From the NCBI RefSeq assembly GCF_000520975.1, contig NZ_JACB01000004.1:157351-221350 (forward strand): a stretch of DNA of 64,000 bases. The letters run 5' to 3'. The stretch is from Aquimarina megaterium XH134. GTDB taxonomy: Bacteria > Bacteroidota > Bacteroidia > Flavobacteriales > Flavobacteriaceae. This document shows positions 29,448 through 39,719 of the stretch, in pieces; within the stretch, counting starts at the first letter, position 1; every line of letters starts with the position of its first letter. The notes under the pieces were generated by a model, which had not been told where the DNA came from, did no database searches, and saw nothing but the letters and a program-made list of their open reading frames with translations. The position numbers and the translations under genes were made by a program.

Positions 29448-30752
29448 TTAGTTTAATTTTCGCAGTTGTCTTTTTATTTTTTTGATTGCTGATTCTATAG
29501 ATTTTTCCGGCTCTATAACATTGTATTCACCCCAGAATACAGGATCAGAGAATCCAGATGCTTCATCGCTGATGACCACAGAAGATTTTAATTGATCTCT
29601 TGACCTAACCGTTTCGTTATTAATATTCTTTTTCCAGTCGGTCACCGCCATTTCTACATTTAATTTATAAACCGAATTAAATAATTTCTTCTTCCAGTTA
29701 ATTTTTACGACAAGATCAATTCTTCCATAACTATAATACCATTTTCCATCTTTTTGACGATAATCAATTGTATAAGATGCTTGGGTAGGGTATACTTTTG
29801 CTTTTTTTGGTTTTTTTCTAACAAACATTTTGCTAACCTCTTCTTTATTTTCCATATTAAGACTAAAGACAGCTTTGGTCATTGCTAATGTTTCTGCATC
29901 TATATACAATTTTCCATAATATAATGGTTCTTTTATGTATGGGCGTTGTTTAAAATTTAATACATAAATATATTGATCATGAATTCTTGTAGACTTATCA
30001 AAACTAAAAATATAAGTATCGGTCATATTTGCAGTAAAAAGAATCTCAGGGTTTTTCATCACATCAATATAAAGTGTACTGGTAGGTCCTCCTTGTAATT
30101 TTAATGTTAAGGTGTCTAATTTTTTATAGTCGGCACTTTTTCTAGCTTTAAAAAGTTTAATGATATCTGTTTTTGTCGATTCATAAGGGTTTTTATAGAC
30201 ATCTACCACAGCTTCAGAAAGCGATACATAGCTTCTGCGTTTTTTGATGGTTTCTCGATAAAAGGCAGTCATGATACTGTTTTCATTAAGATAATTACTC
30301 CCTTTTCTCTTTATTACTTCACGTATAAGTGCATTTGGATCCTTAGGATCAATATTAACTTCGGATAATTCGGTGATAGAGGTATTTAGTTTTATTTTTA
30401 ACTCTTTACCATTAAATTTGGATAACATAATCACTTTATCTCTATACCCAAGATAAGAGACTGTTATTTTTCCATTAGCCATCTCTTTAGGAACCTTTAA
30501 CGAAAATTTCCCTTCATCGTTTGTAACTGTAGAAATATTCGTTTCATTTACTTCAATAGATGCAGATATCAGAGGTCGATTGTTTTCACTATCGAGTATA
30601 TATCCTTTGTACTCGTTATAATTGGTGTCATCTTGGCTACTATCCTGTATATAAGTGAATGCTTGTATGTGAGCAGAATATGAGATAGTTAGCAAAATAA
30701 ACAATAGAAAAGAGGTATATCTATTGTGAAAAAAAATACTTTTTTTGTTCAT
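29448..30752 (-). CDS. Carboxypeptidase-like regulatory domain (CarboxypepD_reg) protein
   Basis: A signal sequence (~residues 12-32) precedes a beta-sandwich (YKGYILDSENNRPLISASIEV ... GKFSLKVP ... YLGYRDKVI) typical of the CarboxypepD_reg-like domain. The rest (~150-434) is beta-rich and includes MTAFYRETIKKRRSYVSLSEA, a block seen in many Bacteroidota outer-membrane-associated proteins of unknown function. No catalytic motif is visible and no TonB-receptor barrel follows. The role is unknown. Confidence 0.75.
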   Translation of the reverse strand: MNKKSIFFHNRYTSFLLFILLTISYSAHIQAFTYIQDSSQDDTNYNEYKGYILDSENNRPLISASIEVNETNISTVTNDEGKFSLKVPKEMANGKITVSYLGYRDKVIMLSKFNGKELKIKLNTSITELSEVNIDPKDPNALIREVIKRKGSNYLNENSIMTAFYRETIKKRRSYVSLSEAVVDVYKNPYESTKTDIIKLFKARKSADYKKLDTLTLKLQGGPTSTLYIDVMKNPEILFTANMTDTYIFSFDKSTRIHDQYIYVLNFKQRPYIKEPLYYGKLYIDAETLAMTKAVFSLNMENKEEVSKMFVRKKPKKAKVYPTQASYTIDYRQKDGKWYYSYGRIDLVVKINWKKKLFNSVYKLNVEMAVTDWKKNINNETVRSRDQLKSSVVISDEASGFSDPVFWGEYNVIEPEKSIESAIKKIKRQLRKLN

Positions 30753-30892
30753 AGCTCGAGTTTTTTTGGTTGTAATTTCTTTTTTAAAGAGCTTAATCCT
30801 ACATTACAAGGTAAGAAATTTTACCGAAGAAATTTGATGTCAATACGTTAAAACAGTAGCTTTTGTTAAATTTCGGATTACTTCAAATACGA

Positions 30893-32299
30893 TTAATGAT
30901 ACCTATAATGATCTCCGAACCAGTTTTTGAGTTTAATATTCAAAATTTCTGTAGTAAAGGGCTTAGTAATGTAATCATCCAGACCTTTGGCAATAAAACG
31001 CTCTGCATCACCGGGTAACGCATTAGAAGTTAATGCAATTATAGGAGGAACTTTTTTGTAATTTTTACGAATTAGATTACAAGTTTGAACACCATCAAGT
31101 TCGGGTAGATTGATATCCATTAAAATAAGATCATAGGTATCTTCTTTGAACATGTCGACTGCCTGCCTTCCATTTTTTGCTATATCTGCTGTACAACCAA
31201 GATATTTTAGAATTTGTTTAGATACCAGTATATTGGTTTCTGAATCTTCTACTAACAGCACATGTAGGTCATATTTATGTTTTTTTACATGGGTAGGTAC
31301 CTTGCTTTCTTTTATAGGTATTGATGTATCGATGATATTTGTTTTAAAAGTAAACCAAAAATTACTGCCTTTTCCGAGTTCACTTTTTACACCAAGTTTA
31401 CCTTGCATTAGATCCACTAGTTTTTTACATATAGAAAGCCCTAGTCCACTTCCTTGTCCTGAGAGAATTGATGTTTCATTAAATTGACTGAAACGACTAA
31501 AAAGTGCTTCCTGATCTTTTTTGCCAATACCAATACCAGAGTCGATCACTTCTACTTTGATGGTTAAATAATCGTTTTTTTGAGCTACTGCAGAAACCTG
31601 TATATGTATCTCTCCACCATTAGTAAATTTTATGGCATTACCAATAAGGTTAGAAATAACCTGAGTTAAACGATTACCATCGGCCATTATATTTTCGGAT
31701 AATTCTTCAGAATATTTAGGAATTAAATTAATTTCTTTAGCTGTTGCAGTAGCCAAAAAGAGATCTACATTTTGGTGGATTAACTTTTTAAAATTAATGG
31801 GAGTAGGAGATAAATTAAATTTCCCTTCTTCCATTTTTGATAGATCCAAAATTTGATTTAAAATTTCTAATAAATTATGAGAAGATTGGTGAATTGTGGT
31901 AACATATTCTTTCTGAAGATCATTAAGTTCTGTAGTATTAAAAAGCAAATCAATCATACCTATAACTCCAACCATAGGAGTTCTGATTTCATGACTCATA
32001 TTGGCAAGAAATTCTTGTTTAAATTTTGAGGCTTTTAAGATTTGTTGATTTTTTTCTTTTAATTTATCTAGATTTCTACCTCCAAACATAGCAAATAGAC
32101 CTAGAAATAGAGGGGCAGTATCTATAATATAATGAATAGGAAAATTTCTTTGTACATAAGCGATAGATTGCCATGAGAATTCGAGATCAAACCTGGCAAT
32201 ATCAATACTTGTGGCTAGAACAGGAAATGCAAACCCAAAAGATATCCCATAAAAAGTATATCTAGCAGCTTCAGATTTGAACCATGATATTCGTGCCAT
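30893..32299 (-). CDS. Hybrid sensor histidine kinase/response regulator
   Basis: Two N-terminal hydrophobic stretches (~10-80) are followed by HisKA (FLANMSHEIRTPMVGVIGMI, H near residue 103), HATPase_c (NLIGNAIKFTNGG, DSGIGIG, GSGLGLSICKKL) and a C-terminal receiver domain (VLLVEDSETN; Asp in LILMDINLPELDG; Lys in DDYITKPF). It is 468 aa with no periplasmic sensor domain. It is an orphan, with no adjacent regulator gene, and output may pass through a phosphorelay. Confidence 0.92.
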   Translation of the reverse strand: MARISWFKSEAARYTFYGISFGFAFPVLATSIDIARFDLEFSWQSIAYVQRNFPIHYIIDTAPLFLGLFAMFGGRNLDKLKEKNQQILKASKFKQEFLANMSHEIRTPMVGVIGMIDLLFNTTELNDLQKEYVTTIHQSSHNLLEILNQILDLSKMEEGKFNLSPTPINFKKLIHQNVDLFLATATAKEINLIPKYSEELSENIMADGNRLTQVISNLIGNAIKFTNGGEIHIQVSAVAQKNDYLTIKVEVIDSGIGIGKKDQEALFSRFSQFNETSILSGQGSGLGLSICKKLVDLMQGKLGVKSELGKGSNFWFTFKTNIIDTSIPIKESKVPTHVKKHKYDLHVLLVEDSETNILVSKQILKYLGCTADIAKNGRQAVDMFKEDTYDLILMDINLPELDGVQTCNLIRKNYKKVPPIIALTSNALPGDAERFIAKGLDDYITKPFTTEILNIKLKNWFGDHYRYH

Positions 32300-32451
32300 A
32301 ATAATTATTTTGGTTGAGCGCTTACGTTCTTTATAATTTAAAAAACTGGCTGTATTAGGGGAAGCTTAGGGAGAATAATTGCTAAATATAGTTTTTTTTT
32401 GAAATATTAAGCAATGTTTTATAGGTTTATATAGCGGGGGATTAGAGTATT

Positions 32452-32489
32452 TTTAAAAAAATCCACGACAGGGGATTGCCGTGGATTTT
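32452..32489 (-). terminator. Terminator of the secreted 177-aa protein gene
   Basis: AAAATCCACG and CGTGGATTTT form the stem; on the minus strand the right arm is followed by a run of seven T. It lies 24 bases past the stop at 32513. Confidence 0.85.
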
Positions 32490-32512
32490 AAACCTTACTT
32501 TTAATGATTAAA

Positions 32513-33046
32513 TCACATTTTGAAAATTATCTTTTTTAATTTGTATCCATCTATTTTAATTAAATAGGTCTTTGGGTCTATATAATTTTGAATATAATCA
32601 TCTACTTCTCCTTTGTCTAATAATCTTCCAGACATGTTGTATAGACTATATTTAAGTCCTTGAGGAACTTCTTTTATATGTTTAAAAGTTTTTTGATCTG
32701 TAGTTTGCTGACAGGTGTCATCTGCCAAAAATTTATTGATAAAAGTAATTCTTCCTTGCTCTTCTCCTTCTAAGGTTACGGTAGCTGAATCATCAATATC
32801 AATGATTCCATTACCTGTTAAATCACCTAGAATTATTAGACAAGCGTTTCTTACTTTGATACGTACTCCAGCTTCAAGATGTAAGCTTTCTGTAATGAAA
32901 ATAACACCTTCTTCAGAATTTTCGTCCAAACCATCAACTACGGTGTTTTCTGTTACCGACATTAACTTATAAGAAATGTCAATTTTAGTATTTGCAAATG
33001 TCATGCTTGTTAATAACAAGGCTAATAAGGGTAGAAATTTTTTCAT
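32513..33046 (-). CDS. Small secreted protein with T9SS-type C-terminal sorting-like domain
   Basis: A signal peptide (MKKFLPLLALLLTSMTFA) is followed by a ~100-residue beta region that includes LTGNGIIDIDDSATVTLEG. The last ~55 residues (YSLYNMSGRLLDKGEVDDY ... TYLIKIDGYKLKKIIFKM) resemble a degenerate type A T9SS C-terminal domain. That would direct export through the type IX system. The 177-aa protein has no recognised enzymatic domain. Confidence 0.7.
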   Translation of the reverse strand: MKKFLPLLALLLTSMTFANTKIDISYKLMSVTENTVVDGLDENSEEGVIFITESLHLEAGVRIKVRNACLIILGDLTGNGIIDIDDSATVTLEGEEQGRITFINKFLADDTCQQTTDQKTFKHIKEVPQGLKYSLYNMSGRLLDKGEVDDYIQNYIDPKTYLIKIDGYKLKKIIFKM

Positions 33047-33405
33047 AAAGTTTGGTTTTGGGGTTGAACTTCAATTTTGTAAGTAATAACTTACTTTAAA
33101 TGATTTTTTATCGTTGTAAAACACAAAATCAACGACAATATACAACATTTTATGCGAAAAACGTAAATTTTTTGAGTTTAATATTGATTTTTATTTGTGA
33201 TTAAGATGTAGAAATCACGTATGCCCCTTTAATTACGGGTAGTTTAATGAAATCATTTTTTTGGTTTTTTTTAACAATTTTTAAAAGCAACCACCATATT
33301 TGTTTGATTTTTAATGAATAATAAATTAAAATACTTTTAGATATGAGTATTCGTTTTATTCATTAGATTTATATTCTTATTCTTAAAATCTAAATTATTT
33401 CAGAA
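33047..33405. other. Divergent intergenic region, nothing specific recognised
   Basis: This ~360-bp A/T-rich gap lies between the divergent T9SS-like gene and the patatin-like gene. I see no RNA gene, strong hairpin or clear TAnnTTTG element. Confidence 0.5.
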
Positions 33406-35712
33406 ATGGTAAAACTGTTGTTGTTTTTTCAACAATTTAGTATATGGTTTAAAATACTGTTAAGTGAGTTATCTAATAACCTAATTAGCCTCTTCCTTAT
33501 TTTAGCTTTATATTTTGCTTTATGGCATTTTCCTCAAACTATAGATTTATTGTTAATTCTTAATCAAGCAGATGCCTTTTTGTTTGAAGTACCTTTGTAT
33601 TTTTTCTTACTTATGGTTTCGGCATTTTTAATCTGGAATATACCAAAGTATTTCTACTATTATAATTATAAAGATATTTCGTTTTCTAACCTAATTGGTT
33701 TTGTTCCTAATCAACATTATAAATTTCAGGAGAGAAATAAATCGGTGAGATACCATTATTTGGTTAGGGTACATATGAGAAAAGTACTGCCTAGAATATT
33801 AGCACTTTTGCTATTAATTATTTCTGCTTTAAGTATTCTTAATGCAATGGAGCTTTTTGAACTTGATAATATCTATACTAATTTTTTAGAACCAACAGAT
33901 ACACTTATCTACTGTATCTTTTTTCTTCTTCTATTATCAGAACCTACTATATATGGTCATATCCAGGAATTTATTAATAAGATTCCCAAGACCAATGCTT
34001 TTATCGTTCTATTATCTGTAGGGTTGATCGTTTTTATTATATCTCTGGGTACTTTAAATACTCAGACAGAAAAAGATTTAGGAAATCTTTTTCTGTCTAA
34101 TTGCGCACTGGCTTTGTTTTTCTTTACATTATCGTTTAACAGCTATCGATTTTTAAAAGAATTTCCCCAAAAACTCTTTTATGGGATTGTTCTCTTTTCG
34201 GGTTTTATGTTATTGTTTTCTTTTCTTGCACTTAATTTTGTTCCCGAATGGGCTAGTAGAATAAATCCTTTATCAATTTTAACATTATCATTATTAAGCT
34301 TATTCATGATAAGTTTTGTGTTAATTCTTTTGGGTAAAAAGCTAAAACTACCTTTGTTTTCTATAATTGTTGTTTTATGTTTATTTTCTTCCAGACTTTT
34401 TTCAGAAAGTTCAGATCATTACCAACTTACTATAAAACCTTCTGAAGTAAAGAGACCCGCTATGGAGCAATATCTATATCAATGGATAAAAGATAGAATT
34501 GATATCATAGAAAAGAGAGAAGGGAAGTTTCCTGCTCTTTTAGTTTCATCAGAAGGAGGAGGATCCAGAGCTGGACTTTGGTCTTTTTTAGTACATAGTT
34601 ATTTATATGAGAAGTCTAATGGAAGTTATTTTGAGGAAAATTTATTGTCCTTAACAGGAGCATCGGGAGGAAGTGTAGGTAATGCTATGTTTTTTGCAGA
34701 AGCGCAACTTGCAATGTATAATAACAAAAAGGCTAGTTTTAAAACTAAGTCGACTGATGGATACCCAGCTTTAAAATATAAAGCAAGCGCAGTGTATAAA
34801 GAAAACTATTTATCGGTTTCATTACTTTCACTTTTAGGTAGAGACCTATTTAAAGAAACGACGAGTTTGTTTCGTTTTAAAAATAGAGGGAAGTTGTTAG
34901 AAGAACAATGGAGTCATACATACAAGAAATACTTTTCTAAAGAGTCAGATAAAGATATCCTACAGAAAGAGTTTTTATCTTTTTATAACAATAGTACCAA
35001 TAAAGAAGAGAAGAGAACCGCACCACTTCTACTTATTAATACTACACATACACAGACAGGAAACTATAATGTAATAAGCCCGGTTAAATACGCACATCTA
35101 AGACCACTTACGGGGATGAGAGATTTTATAGAAAATTTACAAAAAAGTTATCCCGATAGCTCTATCAGACTATCGACTGCAATGCGTATAAATGCTGGGT
35201 TTCCTTATATAACCCCAGTAGGAGAAGTAAAAAAAACTTCTGCTTCAGATAAACAATATTCTGATCAATATGCAGATGCAGGATATTATGATAATGTAGG
35301 TGGTATTGTATCCAAGGGTGTTGAAGAAGTTTTTAGGAATGTATTACGGGATTCTTTTCCAGAATTACAGGATAAGATCAATATCAAGCATATTATTATT
35401 GCTAATAGTGAGGAGCGTAAAATCATAAAAACACAAACACAATATAAAGCTCCTTTAACAACATTGCAGAATGTTAGATATGGGCATACTCAGGAAATTA
35501 TCAAAAAACTAGGGAGTAAGTATATCATAAAATTACAGCCAACCATGATACCGCTTTCTTTCTCAGAACCAGAAAATAAGGAAGAAGAAGTTCTTATGAT
35601 TAAACCAGTTTTACCACTAGGCCGATACCTGTCAACTGTTGCGGTTAGGTCTATGGAAGCACGATTGAATGAGGTAAAACCACAATTAGACGCAATTTTA
35701 ACAGTAAACTAG
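33406..35712 (+). CDS. Patatin-like phospholipase with multi-pass membrane N-terminus
   Basis: The first ~335 residues contain about eight hydrophobic segments. The C-terminal half is a patatin domain with the oxyanion loop EGGGSRAG (Gly384-Gly386), the nucleophile elbow GASGG (Ser420) and the Asp of the dyad in DAG (Asp624). It is therefore predicted to be a membrane-anchored serine lipase/acyl hydrolase of 768 aa. The membrane portion has no recognised domain. The gene is monocistronic, followed 46 bases later by a toxin-antitoxin pair. Confidence 0.85.
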   Translation: MVKLLLFFQQFSIWFKILLSELSNNLISLFLILALYFALWHFPQTIDLLLILNQADAFLFEVPLYFFLLMVSAFLIWNIPKYFYYYNYKDISFSNLIGFVPNQHYKFQERNKSVRYHYLVRVHMRKVLPRILALLLLIISALSILNAMELFELDNIYTNFLEPTDTLIYCIFFLLLLSEPTIYGHIQEFINKIPKTNAFIVLLSVGLIVFIISLGTLNTQTEKDLGNLFLSNCALALFFFTLSFNSYRFLKEFPQKLFYGIVLFSGFMLLFSFLALNFVPEWASRINPLSILTLSLLSLFMISFVLILLGKKLKLPLFSIIVVLCLFSSRLFSESSDHYQLTIKPSEVKRPAMEQYLYQWIKDRIDIIEKREGKFPALLVSSEGGGSRAGLWSFLVHSYLYEKSNGSYFEENLLSLTGASGGSVGNAMFFAEAQLAMYNNKKASFKTKSTDGYPALKYKASAVYKENYLSVSLLSLLGRDLFKETTSLFRFKNRGKLLEEQWSHTYKKYFSKESDKDILQKEFLSFYNNSTNKEEKRTAPLLLINTTHTQTGNYNVISPVKYAHLRPLTGMRDFIENLQKSYPDSSIRLSTAMRINAGFPYITPVGEVKKTSASDKQYSDQYADAGYYDNVGGIVSKGVEEVFRNVLRDSFPELQDKINIKHIIIANSEERKIIKTQTQYKAPLTTLQNVRYGHTQEIIKKLGSKYIIKLQPTMIPLSFSEPENKEEEVLMIKPVLPLGRYLSTVAVRSMEARLNEVKPQLDAILTVN

Positions 35713-35758
35713 GACAGTTGTCATTTTTTTTCGTATTTTTGTCGTAAAATATATAGCT

Positions 35759-36211
35759 ATGAGCGCAGTATCTCCATTAGATTTTGATAGTTTTGAAAAT
35801 AAAGGTTTATTACGATACCTAAATATAGACATCCCTTTACGTAATATGTATGATTTTATCGAGTTATCAAGAAATGGGATAGATAAAAAAGCATTGCTAC
35901 ATCTTGCTAAGACTATTGGTTTCGATCTTAAAGAGCTGGCACATATACTTCATATGTCTGAACGCACTATCCAGCGTTATGATTTAAATAAAAAATTAGG
36001 AACAGAAGCTAGTGCTAGAGTATTACAGTTGGCTAAGCTTTATGCAAAAGGAGAAAATATTTTTGGAGATCTTTCTCGTTTTAAAGATTGGATGGGACAT
36101 CCAAGTGTGGCATTAGCCATGAAAAAACCAAAAGAGTTATTAGATACTACGTTTGGTTTTCAGTTACTTAATGAAGAATTAGTTAGAATAGAACATGGAA
36201 TTTTTGCCTAA
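35759..36211 (+). CDS. Xre/MbcA/ParS-type antitoxin
   Basis: The 150-aa protein has an Xre-like HTH region (DLKELAHILHMSERTIQRYD, ~residues 59-78) followed by the DUF2384/ParS toxin-binding C-terminal domain (ASARVLQLAKLYAKGENIFG, WMGHPSVAL, LLDTTFGFQLL). It overlaps the RES toxin gene by one base (TAATG), the standard arrangement in which the antitoxin is first. It should neutralise the toxin and autorepress the operon. Confidence 0.92.
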   Translation: MSAVSPLDFDSFENKGLLRYLNIDIPLRNMYDFIELSRNGIDKKALLHLAKTIGFDLKELAHILHMSERTIQRYDLNKKLGTEASARVLQLAKLYAKGENIFGDLSRFKDWMGHPSVALAMKKPKELLDTTFGFQLLNEELVRIEHGIFA

Positions 36212-36666
36212 TGCGAGTATATCGAATAGCTAAACAAAAATATATAAAAGACCTTACCGGAATTGGAGCAAAAACAGTAGGAGGAAGATGGAATCCTAAA
36301 GGAGTCGCCGTTTTGTATACTAGTACTACAGCAGCACTTTCTGCTCTCGAAGTACTGGCTCATTTGCCAGCTGCATATTTTCCAGATGATATGTCGATTG
36401 CTACGATAGAAGTTCCCGATGCATTAATTACCACAATAGACATAGAAAAGATACCAGATAATTGGAATCAAATTCCTGTACCTATCGAGATTCAAAATTT
36501 TGTGATGCCGTGGATCGCAGAAGAACAATACCTAGGGCTTAAAGTTCCTAGTATTATAATTCCGAAAGAAAAAAACCTTCTAGTCAATCCAATGCATCCT
36601 AAATTTGATAAAGTAAAACTTCTTGATGTCGAACCATTTTGTTTTGATACCCGGTTATTAAAATAA
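36211..36666 (+). CDS. RES-domain toxin
   Basis: The 151-aa RES protein shows the conserved GGRWNPKGVAVLYTS and ALSALEVLAHL motifs, with the Arg, Tyr and Glu/Ser of the family. Characterised RES toxins are ADP-ribosyltransferase-like enzymes that degrade NAD+. It is translationally coupled to the antitoxin. All key motifs look intact, so the module is probably functional. Confidence 0.93.
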   Translation: MRVYRIAKQKYIKDLTGIGAKTVGGRWNPKGVAVLYTSTTAALSALEVLAHLPAAYFPDDMSIATIEVPDALITTIDIEKIPDNWNQIPVPIEIQNFVMPWIAEEQYLGLKVPSIIIPKEKNLLVNPMHPKFDKVKLLDVEPFCFDTRLLK

Positions 36667-36818
36667 AATCCTTTGGGTAAATCTTATTTTTTCGTTAAAA
36701 CTCTATCCAAAATTCATCAACATATTTCATTTTGTATAAATTACCAGCTTAATGTGCGTAACGAATTTTCGGTTCAAACGTCATACTTACTAATAACTAA
36801 TCTTAATTTAATAACAGA

Positions 36819-38900
36819 ATGAGTATAAAAATGAAAAATGTTTACTTTTTGGCTGCATTTATTTTTGCTTTTGTGAGTTGTAAAAACGAAACAAAAAAAA
36901 GCGATAGCGATAGCGAAGTAGTAGCTGAAGTAGAAAAGATTCCCGGCATAGTTCTGGAAAACATGGACACTAGTATAAGTCCTAAAGATGATTTCTATAG
37001 CTATGTTAATGGAAGTTGGATGAAAAACACTAAAATTCCTGAAGACAGAACACGATGGGGAGGCTTTGGGGTTTTAAGAAAGAAAACAGATGATGATGTG
37101 CTTAAGATTATGGAAGAAGCAAAATCCAGTGGTAAATATGCCGCAGGAACTGATCAGCATAAGGCTCTGGTTATCTTCGAATCTATAATGGATACAATAG
37201 CAAGAAATAAAGCTGGTATAACTCCATTACAGCCAACACTAGATAAAATAGCTGCAATAAAGAATATCCAGGACTTACAATCTGTATTAGCAACAGAAAC
37301 AGCTGCTTCTGCACCGTTTTTAGGGTTTACTTCTTTTCCAGATTTAAATAATAGTGATATAAATGCTCCATATGTAACTACTGGTGGTTTAGGATTACCA
37401 GATCGTGATTACTATTTGGATCAGGATGAAAAGTCTAAAGAAATTAGAGGACAATATGTGGATCATATTACAAGAATGCTTCAGTTTATTGGGGATACCG
37501 AAGATCAGGCACATAAAGCAGCAGAAAAGATTTTAGATATCGAAACCAAATTAGCCGAACCTAGATTAGATAAAGTTCAAAGTCGTGATGCTCGTAACTT
37601 TAATAATCCAAGAAGTATGGCTCAACTTTCAGAAATGACTCCAGCAGTAGATTGGAATAAATTATTGAAAGATCTTGGTGTTAAACAACAACTGGATACG
37701 GTTATGGTGTTGCAACCAAAATATATGAAAGCTTTACAAGGAGTGTTAACAGGAACAGATATTGAAGATCTTAAAACCGTAATGCGTTGGTCTACTTTAA
37801 ATAGTGCAACTGGATCTCTTTCTACAGAAATAGAAAAAGCAAACTGGGATTTTTATAGCAAAACACTTAGAGGTGCAAAAAAACAAAGACCACTTGATGA
37901 ACGTGCATTAGGTGCAGTAAATGGTTCTGTAGGAGAAGCTATTGGGCAATTGTATGTTGATGCTAAATTTCCACCTGAAGCAAAAGCTAAGGCAGAGAAA
38001 ATGATTGCGAATGTAATCAAAGCTTATCAAAAAAGAATCGAAGTATTAGAATGGATGAGTGATAGCACAAAAGCTAAAGCTATAGAGAAATTAGATAAGT
38101 TTACTGTTAAAATTGGATATCCAAATAAATGGGAAGATTATTCTACACTTGATGTAAAAGAAGGGAATTCTAATTTTGATAATGCAATGGCAGTATCAAA
38201 ATGGCAATTCGAAAAGTCAATCGATGAAATAGGAAAGCCGGTAGATAAAGCAGAGTGGGGAATGTCTCCTCAAACCGTAAATGCATATTTCAATCCTTTA
38301 CTTAATGAAATTGTATTTCCGGCAGCTATACTTCAGCCACCATTCTATAATTATACAGCAGACGAAGCAGTTAATTACGGAGGTATCGGAGCCGTTATTG
38401 GTCATGAAATATCACATGCTTTTGATGATTCTGGAGCTCGTTTTGATGCAGAAGGAAATCTTAAAAACTGGTGGACAGAAGATGATCTTAAAGCTTTTAC
38501 TGAAAGAGGAGATGCTTTAGCAGAACAATATAGTGCTATTGAAGTGTTAGATAGTGTATTTGTAAATGGTAAATTTACACTAGGAGAGAATATAGGAGAT
38601 TTAGGAGGTGTGTTAGGAGCTTATGATGGATTACAGATGTATTTTGCAGAAAATGGAAGACCAGAAGATATTGATGGATTTACTGCAGAACAGCGTTTCT
38701 TTATGTCTTGGGCTACCGTATGGAGAACAAAGATTCGTGAAGATGCTTTAAGAACTCAAATTAAGACAGATCCGCATTCACCTGGTACAACACGTGCTAT
38801 CCAACCTTTATTAAATGTTAAAGCCTTTTATGAAGCTTTTGATATAAAAGAAGGTGACAAAATGTATTTGGCACCAGAAAAACGAGTACATATTTGGTAA
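36819..38900 (+). CDS. M13-family zinc metallopeptidase, lipoprotein (PepO/neprilysin-like)
   Basis: A lipobox ending FVSC (Cys ~residue 25) precedes an acidic linker and the M13 N-terminal domain (ISPKDDFYSYVNGSWMK). The catalytic domain carries HEISH at 529-533, then ENIGDLGG with the third Zn ligand region, plus NAYFNPLLNEIVFPAAILQ. Length (693 aa) is typical. An alternative ATG at 36831 would shorten the signal by four residues. It is expected to cleave peptides at the cell envelope. A strong terminator follows. Confidence 0.95.
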   Translation: MSIKMKNVYFLAAFIFAFVSCKNETKKSDSDSEVVAEVEKIPGIVLENMDTSISPKDDFYSYVNGSWMKNTKIPEDRTRWGGFGVLRKKTDDDVLKIMEEAKSSGKYAAGTDQHKALVIFESIMDTIARNKAGITPLQPTLDKIAAIKNIQDLQSVLATETAASAPFLGFTSFPDLNNSDINAPYVTTGGLGLPDRDYYLDQDEKSKEIRGQYVDHITRMLQFIGDTEDQAHKAAEKILDIETKLAEPRLDKVQSRDARNFNNPRSMAQLSEMTPAVDWNKLLKDLGVKQQLDTVMVLQPKYMKALQGVLTGTDIEDLKTVMRWSTLNSATGSLSTEIEKANWDFYSKTLRGAKKQRPLDERALGAVNGSVGEAIGQLYVDAKFPPEAKAKAEKMIANVIKAYQKRIEVLEWMSDSTKAKAIEKLDKFTVKIGYPNKWEDYSTLDVKEGNSNFDNAMAVSKWQFEKSIDEIGKPVDKAEWGMSPQTVNAYFNPLLNEIVFPAAILQPPFYNYTADEAVNYGGIGAVIGHEISHAFDDSGARFDAEGNLKNWWTEDDLKAFTERGDALAEQYSAIEVLDSVFVNGKFTLGENIGDLGGVLGAYDGLQMYFAENGRPEDIDGFTAEQRFFMSWATVWRTKIREDALRTQIKTDPHSPGTTRAIQPLLNVKAFYEAFDIKEGDKMYLAPEKRVHIW

Positions 38901-38921
38901 AAATATAATATGTAATGTATT

Positions 38922-38950
38922 AAAACCCTGCTCTATAGCAGGGTTTTTTT
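38922..38950. terminator. Bidirectional terminator between the M13 peptidase gene and the convergent ORF
   Basis: AAAACCCTGCT and AGCAGGGTTTT form a perfect 11-bp stem with a CTAT loop and T-run (A-run on the other side). The stops of the convergent genes lie at 38900 and 38953. Confidence 0.93.
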
Positions 38951-38952
38951 GT

Positions 38953-39606
38953 TTATATAGATTGATCTTCTTTAACTTCATTCATTAATAAAAATGCCTT
39001 ATTAACATATTCTTTTTCTAAAAATAAGGTGAAGTAGTTTGAAGTAGAAATAACTTCAAAAACAGGAATGCCTTCATAAGCCAATAGCTTAAAAATATAA
39101 AAATACAAACCAATTACTTTAGAATTGTCTTCGGGTAACGCTATAGAAATAGAAGATAAGTCATCTGCAACAGAGATGCATACTTCATTTTTAAAATGTT
39201 TCTCAACAGTAGATTTAAGTGACGAAGACACTAATATATTACTTTCTTGAAAATTACTAGAGTATGTAAAATAAGCTTTTGTTTCGTTTTTTACACTTTC
39301 CAAAAGATTACTCTGGCTGGTTAAAATACTATTAGAGTTTAAAAATGTATACTCGGTTATCCCTGATCGTACCATAATATCACCAAGATTCCTTAAATTA
39401 TCGATGTGTTTTATTTTTTTTGGATGGTAACGCCTTAATGCCATCACAATAGAACCTGGTTTAACAGGCTTTTTCATGATTTTTTCTACTTTAGGTAATA
39501 GATCGACAGCCAACGAACTGAAATTAATAATGTCCCTTGATAGTGCGTCCTCTAGAAAAGGCTGATGCCTTAAAATATTGTGTACACAATCTGTAATTGT
39601 TTTCAT
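38953..39606 (-). CDS. Hypothetical ACT-like protein divergent from lysC
   Basis: The 217-aa soluble protein has an N-terminal helical, possibly HTH-like part (~1-70; VKPGSIVMALRRYHPKKIKH). The C-terminal half has a beta-alpha pattern (SISIALPEDNSKVIGLYFYI, VFEVISTSNYFTLFLEKEYV) that recalls an ACT domain. It is transcribed divergently from aspartate kinase, with 113 bases between starts. That placement suggests an amino-acid-responsive regulator of lysC. The fold call is tentative. Confidence 0.55.
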   Translation of the reverse strand: MKTITDCVHNILRHQPFLEDALSRDIINFSSLAVDLLPKVEKIMKKPVKPGSIVMALRRYHPKKIKHIDNLRNLGDIMVRSGITEYTFLNSNSILTSQSNLLESVKNETKAYFTYSSNFQESNILVSSSLKSTVEKHFKNEVCISVADDLSSISIALPEDNSKVIGLYFYIFKLLAYEGIPVFEVISTSNYFTLFLEKEYVNKAFLLMNEVKEDQSI

Positions 39607-39719
39607 TGTTACATATTTAACATTCTGTGCAAATTTATGCTTTTTCTTTTAAAATATTTATTATTTGTGAGTTATTAATTAACTATGCAGTGTTAAAAAC
39701 AAATGAAAAAGCAAGATTG

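Noticed and set aside
35718..35741. Consensus promoter before the antitoxin gene (TTG ... TATTTTTG)
   Set aside because: A TAnnTTTG match exists at 35734-35741, but the upstream TTG is only 13 bases away, too close for the usual spacing.
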